Below, one piece after another: positions 1-10,800 of a DNA stretch of 20,134 bases. Position numbers and translations under genes: made by a program. Position 1 is the first letter of the stretch, and every line of letters starts with the position of its first letter. The notes under the pieces are model-generated. The model was not told the origin of the DNA, ran no database searches, and saw nothing but the letters and a program-made list of their open reading frames with translations. Source of the DNA: Apostichopus californicus. Lineage: Eukaryota > Echinodermata > Holothuroidea > Aspidochirotida > Stichopodidae. Location of the stretch: positions 1-20,134 of the forward strand of contig JAIPMN010019458.1 of assembly GCA_020650975.1 (NCBI GenBank). Reading direction: 5' to 3'.

Positions 1-344
1 ATCACAAGGAATTACAAGTTGTATTATGACGAATCGTGGCTGGATTACAATGAGACAAAGGCATATTATCAGACGTTATTATCTGTGCCAAGAAATCGGA
101 GTTCATACTTCTTGTGTTAAAGCTTTTACATACCCCCTTCATTTAACCTAGTAGAGGTATATCACCTAGATGTGATTACAAGATTGCCTTCGGAATGTGG
201 TGACAGAGGATCAGAGTGAAGTATTATATAAGCCTACTAAAAGAGATCACATTCAAGTTTACTGTGTAAGACAAAATGTTTGACACTGGACTAAAATTTT
301 TACTGGTAGTAAGAAATAACCGAATGGTTGTACTCGCATATATG
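1..344 (+). repeat. Left copy of ~340-bp direct repeat
   Basis: Matches 19800-20134 in the same orientation with scattered substitutions and small indels. Shared blocks include GAATCGTGGCTGGATT, CAGACGTTATTATCTGTGCC, AACCTAGTAGAGG, GCCTACTAAAAGAGATCACA and AGACAAAATGTTTGACACTGG. It may run past the left window edge. No coding capacity is seen. Confidence 0.9.
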
Positions 345-510
345 CCGTGAGTTACACTGAATGGTATCGATGGGTGTATAGTACATGATGATTTGGGCAA
401 AATGATACAAAGATATGTCTTTAGTATCTCTAATTATAATATTACAACAAGGAAGTAGGAGGTCTCAACGACAGTCATTGTGACAAATCGGAGGAGAGCC
501 ATAACATCAT

Positions 511-960
511 ACTTATAAATGATAAGCGTTTATTCAAACACATTTCTAGCAATATTTAAGAAAATTTGTCAATAATATCTCATTGTCGGAATATTATTTA
601 ATTTCTCTCGTGTAGTTCACCATTTTCTCCCATTCCGTCTAAGTGTTTTTTTACGGTCATAACCATTATTGTTGCTGAAATCGTTCTCGATTAATATAAA
701 AAAATACCATTCCAAAGATCACTTTGAATTACTGGTAGCAATTTGGAAATAAAATATTCGGCGTCCCATACTGCTTGCGAATTCCTGTCACCGGACATAT
801 CGATTTTCACCGATTATAGTATATAAAAATAAATATTCATGTATATTTGTCAATTACCAATCACATATATGTGAATAAAGATGTTTTGATTTCAAGTGTC
901 GCATACGCCACATTTGTATGTATAATACAGTTTTACAGTGATGAGTGGAATTGGGATACG
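511..960 (+). repeat. Dispersed repeat, copy A
   Basis: Shares an ordered set of blocks with copy C (3310-3670): GTCGGAAT, TTTCTCTCGT, TTTTCTCCCA, AACCATTATTGTT, AATATTCATGTA, TTTCAAGTGTCG, ACGCCA and GAGTGGAATT. Its left part (ATACTTATAAAT, GCGTTTATTCAAACA, TAGCAATAT, CATTGTCGGAA) also matches copy B. No coding potential; the class of element is unknown. Confidence 0.75.
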
Positions 961-1013
961 TTAGGAATATGGGATATTGGAAATCGGTTCTATTAAAGTT
1001 CTAAACAAAATAT

Positions 1014-1215
1014 AATTGGAAGAGCCCCCTCAATTCCATTCCGGTTGGTATATGGATCGGGGGACAACCTTTACAACATGTTCTCTATGAAATACTTATT
1101 TATGGAGTTGATACGCGTTTATTCAAACATTTTTTTCCACCTATATGTTAGCAATATCCTTTATTTTTTATTTAATCATATCTAAAATTAGATTACATTG
1201 TCGGAACGTTGTATA
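1014..1215 (+). repeat. Dispersed repeat, copy B (partial)
   Basis: Starts with AATTGGAAGAGCCCCCTC, shared with the start of copy C, then has GCGTTTATTCAAACA, TTAGCAATAT and CATTGTCGGAACGTT shared with copy A. It ends where A and C continue, so it is truncated. A and B lie in tandem about 600 bp apart. Confidence 0.7.
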
Positions 1216-2316
1216 TGTTGTTATAATTTTCCAGATAACAACCTTACTTTGTTCGTGTTCGTGTTCGTGGGAGTGGGAGTGGTAGTTTTAATCGCTAATA
1301 CGGATTCATCGTGGTAAGTTTAGTAAATAGCTGTTTCGTTAAGCTGCAGACAGGTCTCATATTCTGTCAGCAGTGTTTGTTTTACCCAATGCAGGTTAAT
1401 CAGTAAGTACTTAATAAAGCGATTCAATACTCCGTCCATAGAATTTTAATTAAAGCAATTAAAAGTCACATAGTCCTATTTAAATAGAATATATGATAGG
1501 ATGTTGGTGTAACTAATCACATTGATACAATTCACAGCTTCATAGCTTATTCAGTTGATAGGACTATTAAAAAAATTGTTCATATACTTAATTGTTAGAC
1601 TTAATAGCACAAAACCTCTGACGTTATACATGAAAAAAACGCAAAAATAATCAATTTGGTACATTTGTCTATGTGTGACATACATAATAATTCCTCAATG
1701 TTGTGTATTATTGAAATACAATTAATAATTAAACTAAGAATGAGTGCACAGTGGATCAAATTGTGTTTTATTTAACCTACACTTCATTAAATATTATGTT
1801 AATATTATAGTCAACAATAAAATGAAGAAATTTTGACAATTTTGACAATTTTCGACATAAAGTCTCATTTACCTATATACAAGTTTTCCAGCCTAAACGT
1901 GATATTATTTCAAGGAAGAAAACGCACATTTAACATGAAATAATTATTATCACTTATAATGATACAATGGTACAATGGTACATTAAAATTGTACATCAAA
2001 CTTGAATTTGGTATGTTGTAGCCTTCTAACAAACATTATTATCAGTCCAGGGTGTATAACTATTCTGCGTTTAAGTTTAAACTAACCCTTTTACATAGTT
2101 GAGGTCCATCAGTTAAAGTGACTAGACTATATTGTATAGGACAACGACATCGGGTCAATTCCCAAGATGCAACATAAAACTCAATCGGGCAAAAACATAA
2201 GATTTTATGTTAACAATGTGTTAACAATTTGACGGTTGGTGTTGAAAGTCATGAGGTCTTCTGTGGCATATATGAAGTAAAAAAACACTTGGTTGAGTTA
2301 TTAGATTAGGAAGGAC
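1216..2316. other. No gene recognised
   Basis: A+T-rich sequence. Only short local repeats are seen: TTCGTG three times followed by GGGAGT units near 1255-1285, TTTGACAATTTTGACAATTTT near 1833-1853 and TACAATGGTACAATGGTAC near 1964-1982. No open frame worth reporting. Confidence 0.6.
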
Positions 2317-2760
2317 ATGACTAACTTTTCTTCTGTCCCACCTCCTTCTCCCTTGTTCCACACCACCCCCCCCCATCACTCCTCATCTCACAGCTCTCTT
2401 CCACCCCTTTTTTTCTCCACACCTTTCTGTCTTGTCCTTCTACAGTTTATTCCCTACCCCGTTCCTTTAATCCTCCCTTTGTCCCTCCACGGTTTATCTC
2501 CTACCTATCCTCTTCCCATGTTGCCTTCTTCTCTCCATCCCTTGTCTACTAATCCCTTACATGTATCTCATTGTGTTCACCGTGCCCATTAACCTGTCTG
2601 TATTCTGTGCGTGTTTTTTGTCCCTCCTGTTACTGCAACTTGTCATTTAGCCTCTGAAGAAGATCCTGTTAGGATCGAAACGTCAGGCCAACTTACTTTT
2701 ACACATTCTATTACACAGGCTCTTTGGTGGATAAGCAGTGTGCTAACAGTTTTATTTTAT
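2317..2760 (+). mobile_element. Penelope-like retroelement remnant (hammerhead-bearing end)
   Basis: A C/T-rich stretch (about 2325-2560), which makes a spurious Pro/Ser/Leu-rich 91-codon open frame, is followed by the small hammerhead motif at 2650-2688 and then by a run ending GGATAAGCAGTGTGCTAACAG and TTTTATTTTATTTTTATTTT. Small hammerhead variants are known from terminal repeats of Penelope-like elements. No reverse transcriptase or GIY-YIG frame is seen here, so this is a short remnant such as an isolated terminal repeat. The outer limits are guesses. Confidence 0.55.
2650..2688 (+). ncRNA. Small hammerhead ribozyme variant (minimal stem III)
   Basis: Core CTGAAGA (2654-2660), stem II GATCC/GGATC (2662-2666 with 2672-2676, loop TGTTA), then GAAA (2677-2680) leading straight to C-GTC. 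The predicted cleavage site is after GTC at 2684. Stem I is GCCT (2650-2653) with AGGC (2685-2688). Stem III is reduced to the palindrome ACGT (2680-2683), as in the small Penelope-linked hammerheads reported to cleave as dimers. All core positions of the CUGANGA...GAAA...UH consensus are present; an extra A (2661) precedes stem II. Whether it is active is unknown. Confidence 0.75.
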
Positions 2761-3309
2761 TTTTATTTTGAGTTACTGGATTGTTAAAACAATGCATTAA
2801 CGTCAAATGTAGCTTAAGATATCAATATTATCAATATCGTAAAAAACCCAATAGCTATTGAAACATATACAACACTCATTTTTGTTTTGTTTCTTTACTA
2901 TAAAATATCACAACGATAGAGCTACCTTAGGTCATCTTTCAAGACACATGCAATGTTCTTGTGTTATATATACTCTTCTATTTTTTCTGTTGTACCTTAC
3001 AATTACATAATGTACCTGAATGTGTTGTAATGATGTAACTGTTGTTACATGGTGGCCGAGTTATATTTAACCTAGGCTGTTAACATATAAATTTAAACCA
3101 CACCGCACCAACGTTTTGTTCTCTCCACCATTTAAGGTAATTATTGAAGAAAGTCAACACCTTCGACGGGTTAAGAGTAAATATAAATAATGGTATTGAC
3201 TAGATGTTTCCATTCATCAATTATATTTATTGGGAAAAATCATGACATGAAATTTAAAAAAAATAGGTCTTAATAATCCACTTTACAGTTTGGCTACATG
3301 AGTACGTTT
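2761..3309. other. No gene recognised
   Basis: A+T-rich spacer between the retroelement remnant and repeat copy C. No open frame, repeat or RNA structure that I can support. Confidence 0.6.
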
Positions 3310-3670
3310 AATTGGAAGAGCCCCCTCTAGTTGCTTCAAATATACGTTTATCAATATTTCATATAAATTCGCCGATATTAACGCAATCATTTATTCAATA
3401 ATACTTCGTTGTCGGAATGTTATTAACTTTCTCTCGTATTCTTCATCTTTTTCTCCCACTTCTTCTATGTATTTATTTCGGTTACATAGTAGCCTATGCA
3501 GTTCCTAACCATTATTGTTATTGAAAACTAGGATATTAAAATGAATATTCATGTAAAATTGTCTATTGTCAATCAAATATAAGTTAAAAACGATCTTATC
3601 ATTTTCAAGTGTCGTTTACGCCAGCTATGTACATATATTGATAATGTTGTACAGTTATGAGTGGAATTTA
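3310..3670 (+). repeat. Dispersed repeat, copy C
   Basis: Begins ATTGGAAGAGCCCCCTC like copy B and then follows copy A from GTCGGAATGTTATT to GAGTGGAATT. Diverged from both, so old. Confidence 0.7.
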
Positions 3671-4398
3671 ATATTAAATATCAAAATAAAAAAAAACATC
3701 CCTTCTCTATTAATACATTCTTGCGCTTTTTAATTGGATAGGCTTTTGATGTAAAGATCTCTTAGATGTTTCTTTTATCATGACAGTTTCGACTTTCTGG
3801 ACGCAAGGTAACGGTACATTGCCTTTTTTACCAAATTGGCGGAGCATTCACATAAACTGGTAATTAATTTGGTGTCTACGTGTAGTAGGAAAACCTTTCG
3901 CCTATTGGGGGAATCTTTTGATAAAAACAATCCATTTCACGGGCATTGTTCTAAAGCGACGTGTTGCTGGTGCTACGGTGGCGCTTAGTTTACAAAGGAA
4001 AGTTTTAGAACTTTTCGTCTAAGTTTTATCATACTTTGTTTTGCTTCGATCACTTGGGTACGTAAGCATACTGGGTCTCATGTGGAAAGTGGTTGTACGA
4101 AGACGAAAATCCGTGGGCGTATAATGCTTTAGATCGATGAATAGGTATATCCATATGGTTCCTTGATAGCATCTGCAAACGCTTCCTGCATACGTTTGAC
4201 TTGCTCTGGATGCATCTGGTTTGCCAAATTTGAGACTTGGGTTTTGTCTCTAGGGCTTTTAAATAACACGATGTAATGTGTTATATTACTCGTTTCCTTT
4301 GCCAGTTAAATAAAAATTGTGATAAAGCTCATGGAAATATTTCATATGATCATCTTTCTATTAACATCATATTTCTATGATGATTTCTTTTTAGAAAA
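3671..4398. other. No gene recognised
   Basis: Non-coding by inspection; a patch around 3780-4010 is somewhat richer in G+C than its surroundings but gives no recognisable peptide. Confidence 0.5.
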
Positions 4399-4451
4399 CC
4401 AATCATTTATGCGTTGATCGTTACCATGTGACGTCATGATATGGTATAAAA
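4399..4451 (+). promoter_or_regulatory. CCAAT - CRE - TATA cluster (candidate promoter)
   Basis: CCAAT at 4399-4403, a perfect CRE palindrome TGACGTCA at 4429-4436 and TATAAAA at 4445-4451, all plus strand in a typical core-promoter order. An expected start site near 4475-4482 coincides with the ATG of an unrecognised 85-codon open frame (4482-4739). No transcript evidence; chance is possible. Confidence 0.35.
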
Positions 4452-4481
4452 TAATCAAATTTTTGTAAGATAGGTCAAGAT

Positions 4482-4739
4482 TTGCCTCAAATTTCGACCG
4501 GAGACCCTCAACAAAAGGATTTTAGAGAAGACCACAGCCAGCTCCATATCAGATGGCTGGTATTCCCTATAGCAATGCGCGACCCTCTCAGGCGTATATT
4601 GGTAACTTCGGATATATTGAGAGAAATGAATCCGTTTTCAAATATCACCTTAATTATAAAGAAAAAATGTATCGACTATGAAAAGGACAATATACGCAAT
4701 TGTCTCATGAGAGCTACCGTCATCTTAGCTTACGAATAA
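4482..4739 (+). CDS. Unrecognised 85-codon open frame downstream of candidate promoter
   Basis: Opens MPQISTGDPQQKDFREDHSQ and ends TAA. It has no signal peptide, membrane segment or motif that I know. The opposite strand is also open across much of it, which weakens the case. It is listed only because the CCAAT/CRE/TATA cluster lies 31-83 bp upstream; the ATG is so close to the TATA box that the true start of any transcript would be at or after it. It could be a first exon of a non-coding RNA or chance. Confidence 0.12.
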   Translation: MPQISTGDPQQKDFREDHSQLHIRWLVFPIAMRDPLRRILVTSDILREMNPFSNITLIIKKKCIDYEKDNIRNCLMRATVILAYE

Positions 4740-4933
4740 TTGAATCCTGATTACCACGCACACTCCTTATTAAAATGATTCTGGCAATATGAAATGCCAG
4801 AAATAAGACGTCCAAAGGAGTAAAAAAAAATTTTGCTCAACTCTAACGAGAATTGCCACCCAATTACTTCCCGGTTCTCCTTTTATTTAATTGTTTTGTA
4901 TTAATGACGGTTCTAGAAAAGAGGGTTAATTGT

Positions 4934-5270
4934 CTATGAATACGTTACAAGTTTAACCACTACTATCACAACGTTATATTCAGCGTATACAAACACGCTC
5001 ACACTTCTGCTCAGGGCGTACTCAAATTGCATTTCAAGACGCACATTACCCTTTTACGGAAATTAAAGTGGCCTCCGCTAGCTAGGTCAGGTGTCATTTC
5101 AAAGGCATACAACGGGTAACCTTTGGCGTAGTCACTACGACTGATCTGATTGCCTTTGTCACTGATTATACTATTTAATTCCGAAAGCAGGCCATGACGT
5201 AGCGATCAACCGTATATTTAGAGCGTAACGGTTTCCATGGTAGCTGTTCACCGTATACGTATAACGTTAA
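4934..5270 (-). pseudogene. Frameshifted fragment of a virus-like (Polinton/adintovirus-type) protein
   Basis: On the minus strand one frame (5193 to stop 5013-5011) reads 60 codons, including ISDKGNQIS, GYPLYAF and MTPDL then GGHFNF. These resemble the C-terminal part of a widespread invertebrate family annotated as F54H12.2-like. I believe, without being able to check, that this family belongs to Polinton/adintovirus-like elements and may be structural. Similarity then moves to another frame near 5050-5060 (VYAEY downstream, reaching TAG at 4936-4934). Upstream, about 5200-5270, it moves to a third frame (VDRY). At least two frameshifts plus stops make it a dead fragment of roughly 330 bp. 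No polymerase, integrase or terminal repeat is seen nearby. Confidence 0.55.
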
Positions 5271-7012
5271 AAGAAGAATGTTGAGCCCATGAATCTTTAA
5301 ACATGTATATACATCACCAGCAATATTTGATTGATAACAATTCTGTCCATACGAACCAGCAATTATCTGACGGTAAGGATAATACGTCAGTTTTATGTAT
5401 CTCTTTCTTCATTTATAATAGTTGTTCTAGGTTATTGGATATTGCTTGAAAATATTAAGGGAAAAGCAACCATAGATTATTTAAAATAGTATTTTCTTTT
5501 CGTTGAAGTAATTGGCATCCATAAATGAACACAAAGCTATGGTATTTCAGAGAGATCCGAGTCATATTTTCACTGGTATAGGTGATGGAAAGAGCGGGTG
5601 GGTTGCTGTCGGTGACAAATATAGACAGTAGAGCCTTTGTTATAATCTTTCTACACTTTAAACTTGTTTATTAGATGTTTTCTAACAATTGTTCTTTATA
5701 TTTATAAAGACCGCACTTGTTTCCTTTTGATTTTTGAATGTTTTTGTTTCTTTTATCTCAATTTTTACTGCAATCCTTCCTATTTAGAAATTACTTGAAA
5801 TGTATTCAGGAAAATGAAAGAAGAGGGAAACTCCACGGTTTTCAAGCGATAACAAAACTTCATTTAATAAAATGTTTTGCCAGTTTTACAATATCCATTT
5901 GTTATGTTATTTCGAAATCAAGGTAATTTAGATATTTCCATGTGTTCTTATATTAGTCATCTCATATGGCTGGTAGTTTTGCCCTCTTTACGAACTATCC
6001 GCAAGGTCGCAAATGGTGCGACACTCTCTTTCCAGTACTGTGAAAGAAAAACTAAGGATCCAATGTTTACAAAAGGGCCGACAAAGGACCACTTTCCATA
6101 AATCAAATTGTACCTTTTGTCACTTTGAAAATAACGTGTTTGACATTGTTGTAATCTTAAAGATGAACCCCGCAAGTTCTTTGAATAATCAACAAGACTC
6201 CATTATCTGTTGTTGAATACCAGGGATGTGGAGACGGAATACATAGGCCACTGTCATCCCGTGCCCCCTCCCCCCCCCCAGCTCCCCACCTATGCCCTCC
6301 AATTTCTGTGAAATTCTTGAAGATGACACTTTCCTTTGAATTTGTAAGTCTCAAGGGGATTCATGTCGGAATATCACTCATATGTGTTATATTTCAAACA
6401 CAGTAGTACGCTTTATATATGTGCTGGGGTTCGTGGGGATGATCAGGTGGTTATCGTACTTAACTAGGAATTCGGAGAACGATCATTTCTTTAGTCGGGA
6501 CAATCAAGCAGATGACCAAATGAACAAGCACTACATCAAATTCTTACATGGAGATGAGTGAGAAAGAATGAAAGTTATGCAGATTAATGGTAAGTTAGTG
6601 AGTCTGGTTGAATACGTACCTTTGGCAAATATCTAATTAAAGGAGTCTCCCAGAACCCTGGTTATATATGATCAACTTCGTGTGCATATAAACGCTTCTT
6701 TCATTATCGAAAGCAAATGTATCATCTAATTGTGTCAATGTAAGGATATTGATTCATGAATAAGAGGGCACATATTCTGGTGATTTCGGTTGGTTATGTT
6801 CTTTCTGCATAAACTATTGCGCTTTACTCTGGCAGTAGAACTGTTCTCTCAAACATATTACATAGACAACCCAGAAAGTAAATCGAAACGTATAAGATAT
6901 CGTTCATAGTTAGGCGATTTCATAACATTGCCACTTGTTTTTATTCAATACAATCGCAACTTTTGGAAAGGAATATTACTGGTCAGTATGCTGATGTATT
7001 TTTTTAATATAT
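5271..7012. other. No gene recognised; low-complexity C tract
   Basis: Several short overlapping open frames on both strands (5738-6354) code no recognisable product. A C-rich run sits near 6264-6279. The right end (about 7013-7360) is probably the FREP 3' UTR. Confidence 0.5.
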
Positions 7013-7018
7013 TTTATT
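7013..7018 (-). promoter_or_regulatory. Candidate poly(A) signal of the FREP gene
   Basis: AATAAA on the minus strand about 345 nt after the stop codon. A second AATAAA lies at 6940-6945. The position suits a 3' UTR, but in A+T-rich DNA such hexamers are common. Confidence 0.35.
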
Positions 7019-7360
7019 TGCATCACTTCTTAGTATTCTCAGTGACATCACTACTAATAACATTTAAGAAAAATCGAATTCAATACCATTTTTGAAAACT
7101 CTGGACAAATTATCAAATGCCATCGAGTTTCATGTGATTGTTGTACCCCTCTTAAATTGTTTTACCGTCGTTTGATAGTTCGCCCCATAACATAGTATTG
7201 AATTGGAAGGCTAACTAGTGTCTCTTTCCTTCACTTCCATCTTTTAAATACGCAAACTTCCACTAGCTTCGATATGTACTTCCTTGTTTAATATATGTTA
7301 TTATATCGCCGACCGTTTCCTGTTCATGTTACCTTGAAGACTTCAAATCCACTACTTTGA

Positions 7361-7842
7361 TCATTGACTTGGCCGTATTTTCATTGTTGTTGCTGTTATA
7401 CCGCAATCAGAACCGTGAAGATTCGTCCAGAAGATACCGCGCTTATCGTTGTACGAGTAGTCACCATTCAGATTGGAGTAGCCACAGGAATAGAAAGTTG
7501 TCGCATAGGCCGGGTTTTTGTTTCGGCAGTAATTATAAGGGTAATTACCACTACAGCCATCGCAATTATAACATTTATAATGGTAATAATTAGAATAATA
7601 ATAATCATTACAATCATCATAATAATAATAATAACAACAATAACAGTCAGAGTACTCGTATCCACCAGTAGCTACGCGGTTGCTGAATGAGTAGCAGTTG
7701 CTGGTAGAGCCTGTATTACTATCGTCTGCATACCACCAGCCACCTCGGTGTTTTTCTGCGCAGTCGAAGGTACTCGATCCATCGTTGTCTTGATCGTGCG
7801 TACTAAACCGATGCCCTGAATTTGCTCCCATTGCATTGTTAC
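7361..7842 (-). CDS. FREP terminal exon: calcium/ligand-binding half of second fibrinogen domain, with large Tyr/Cys-rich insert
   Basis: Acceptor CTTCCAG, then 159 codons (441-599) and TGA at 7363-7361. Conserved pieces: HRFSTHDQDND (Ca2+-binding D.DND, Asp 456, 458 and 460), FDCAEKHRGGWWY (Cys 467), CGYSNLNGDY (Cys 559; family C..SNLNG.Y), GIFW and the final MKIRP. Between WWY (475-477) and Cys 559 lies an 81-residue insert absent from typical domains, with about 21 Tyr and 9 Cys. The domain is therefore about 286 residues instead of about 215. The ends stay in frame on both sides of the insert, so the exon is probably still coding rather than a pseudogene. Confidence 0.93.
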
Positions 7843-10800
7843 CTGGAAGGAAATTAGTAAATACTGAATGAAGGTATTTTCTTGTAAAATACGAAGTTTT
7901 TTCCTTTTATATATACTGGACATTATTAAGTCACTTTAGGTTCGTTTGCTATAGTTGTCGGTTATAATTGCGTTTGTTATTTTGTTCGTTTAAGTTGGGC
8001 TTACGTTATATTTTTGCGGTTTCATATACGAGTTCTAAATTATCGTAAGGGAGTTTACAATATTGAACAAAGGAGTCAAGTTTGCGAATCTTTACTGGAG
8101 CGATTCCAATTCTATAAATTCGTCTGGGACCCCATTGAGAACATCGTTAATTACGACAATATTTGTCTGAATGTCAGTATTGTATTTATATTATTATTTC
8201 GTTTCCTTTGACAAATATTAATTAATAATATAGTAGTGATTCGCAGATTAGCAGAAATGTAATCGGTGCATTTTTTGATTCACTTTCGGCATATTGTAAA
8301 ATATGTAGTTTTGACTGTTCAATGTATGATAGGTGCTCAAATAAGAGGGAGGGTAATAAAGTGTTTGGTTGTATCATTCATGGCATCATATTCTCTCGTG
8401 ATAACGTCTTAACTTTCATACTGACAGATTTCTTCCATTTGATATCGACGAGCTAATAGTTTACCATATGATTATACATTTCTAACGATAAGAAATACGG
8501 CAAGTAATGCTCTTTAAGAATGTAACACATACAATTCGTCTCGACTGATCTCTCTAAAAAATGTCCGAATTATTTGGATACTTTTTTTGTTATTATTGTA
8601 ATATCATTGGCCTCTCAATCAATGTGATGAACAAATATTGTATGGTCAAATGAAACTTAATTTTCTTTGTTTGGACATGATAAAGTCGTTCTTAAAAAAA
8701 TTAATTGAATTTACACTTTAATAACATATTTCAATCACAAAGTAAGCTGAAATGATGCAGCAGTTCTTAGGTTTCTAGACTGGTTATTATTCCTTTACGT
8801 TTTAAGCTCGACAAGCTCTGGTTGAATTGCGAGCAAGCAGACGCTACTAAATATATAAGAGTGGTTGATATGATATATTATGGTGTTACAACCATATATA
8901 ATTTTACCAACACGTGCTAAAGTGCAAAGCAATTGTATAATGAGCAATGCGCAAGGGACTCTAAGCTCGACGTCTAATACAATTCTACATTAGTATATAC
9001 ACTAGATTTATAGCATGTCCTGAGTATATGTACGAGTGCAAATCCAAGAGTGTGTTTACGACTAATGCAGTTATGCTAGAATGATGTTACGTAATAACTA
9101 CAAGTCTGCGTATGATTGACATTTAGCACAATACATACCATCATTTCCATTGTAGCCACCCAATGAGAGTTGGTATTTGTCTCCCTCGTTACTGATACTG
9201 AAAGATGAATATCGGCTGTGGTATGTTGATCCTTCCCTGTTAGTCTTTTCTATTAGAAGGTGGTAGTTTATGTTTGTTTGTTGTGTCAAATTGTATATTT
9301 TGTCGTTGCCAATCCAGTGGTCTCCTGTGGGAATTCCAAAACCGTGTTTGTACTCATTCCAGTTTCGATAAAAGTTGACGGAGCTACTTGTACGTCGTTG
9401 CAAAATCTAGAATGAGAATCAAAAAGTTTATCGATCGGATGTAAGTAATATATGAAATATCTAATTTGTACTACAATTATTTAGAGAAAGTAACTGGTGA
9501 AGGTCAATGTTCGATTGGATTAAAGTTATAGGATGATGGATCAATTCAATCAAATAATTGAATATTTAATTAAAATGAAAGTGAAAGAGGTCCTGTTATA
9601 TGAGAAAATAAAAAGTTAACATGGTAAAGTTCTGTTTTTTCAATAGTTAAAACTTACTGTCCAACCACCACTAGACATTTCACAATAAACTTCAAAACCA
9701 GAGCTTTCAGCGGGATAAATGGTATATGCTCCGCTATTTGTTCTGTTTGCTGCGTACAGAACAGAACAATCTATCGGTCCACTGCGGGTACATGTAAGAC
9801 CATCGCCTTCAAACCATTCGTTACAGTAACATCTACGGATATCATTCCGCTCCTCGCAGGTTGCGTCTTCGCTACAACTGTAACTCTCACTTGCAAGTAC
9901 GTTACTGTTGCAAGTTATCCGTAAGGAACAGTCAGAATTAATGTATGATTCACCTTCCTGGAAAAGATAAACGTTAAACGACATATTCCAGTGAAAATAA
10001 AAAAACAATCGTTAATTAGGTAACGCTCTTTGAGTAAAACTGAATTTCTACTATTAAATGGTCATGAGCGTTTTAAATATATTAGGTAAAAGTTAATCAT
10101 TCTGGGTGTAATTGCTTTGGATGCCTTGTATTTTGCTAGGTCTCAATTAGAAGACTTTTGCAAGAACATGTAAAACCGAAATGGAAGTGAAAGTCAATAT
10201 CATCAATAATTATGAAAATTAATATCAGATAACATAAAAAGTAAGGTCAATCAATTGAAATCCAAGATGTCATGTTATAGTATACTTTTCATGGTACATA
10301 TTAAGATTTGTGAACGGCATCAAATTAACTTACTGCTAATACGACGCCTTCCGCTTGAACGTAACAGCCACATTGCTCTTGAGGTATGCACCTATCGCCA
10401 AGAATCATGTAGTTTTCTGGACAAAGACATCTCCCTGGACCCGCTGGATCCGGTATGACACAGTCATTTGGATTCTCACAAGTTCTTTCGCATGTATTGT
10501 CATAATTATCCTTGTTGGATGAGCACCAGGTGAAGTTTAAATCTGGGAAATTGAAACCACAACAAGTTAATCCTAGCTTGAAGTGTTAGCTCTCTGTTAC
10601 GACATTACGTTATTAGCGAATCGTGTTACCATCGAAATGCTCTGGCCGCTCCAAACCTTTCTTGATTTTTTAACATAGGATTAAATGTAAGCCGGATTTT
10701 TTATTGTTAAGGCTCATTCAACTTATACTTATTTATGTCACATACAAAAAATAACATTACATTTTCAAGTATTCGACTATTGGAATCAATCAATATAGTT

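Noticed and set aside
1251..1285. Short TTCGTG / GGGAGT tandem units
   Set aside because: Only a few units with no spacing or structure suggesting a satellite or CRISPR; ordinary microsatellite noise.
2317..2592. 91-codon Pro/Ser/Leu-rich open frame on the plus strand
   Set aside because: It is the translation of a C/T-rich tract leading into the hammerhead-bearing retroelement end; low complexity, no family resemblance.
6264..6279. Poly-C run
   Set aside because: Simple low-complexity tract; no G-quadruplex pattern of four separated runs that I could define with confidence.
5738..6354. Cluster of six short open frames, two pairs overlapping on opposite strands
   Set aside because: No frame gave a peptide I could link to a family, and similarity to the virus-like fragment to the left could not be seen.
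7364..7690. Plus-strand Ile/Val-rich 108-codon frame and the minus-strand 65-codon poly-Ile frame at 7468-7665
   Set aside because: Both are shadows of the microsatellite inside the FREP terminal exon; the conserved fibrinogen segments lie only in the minus-strand frame used for exon 8.
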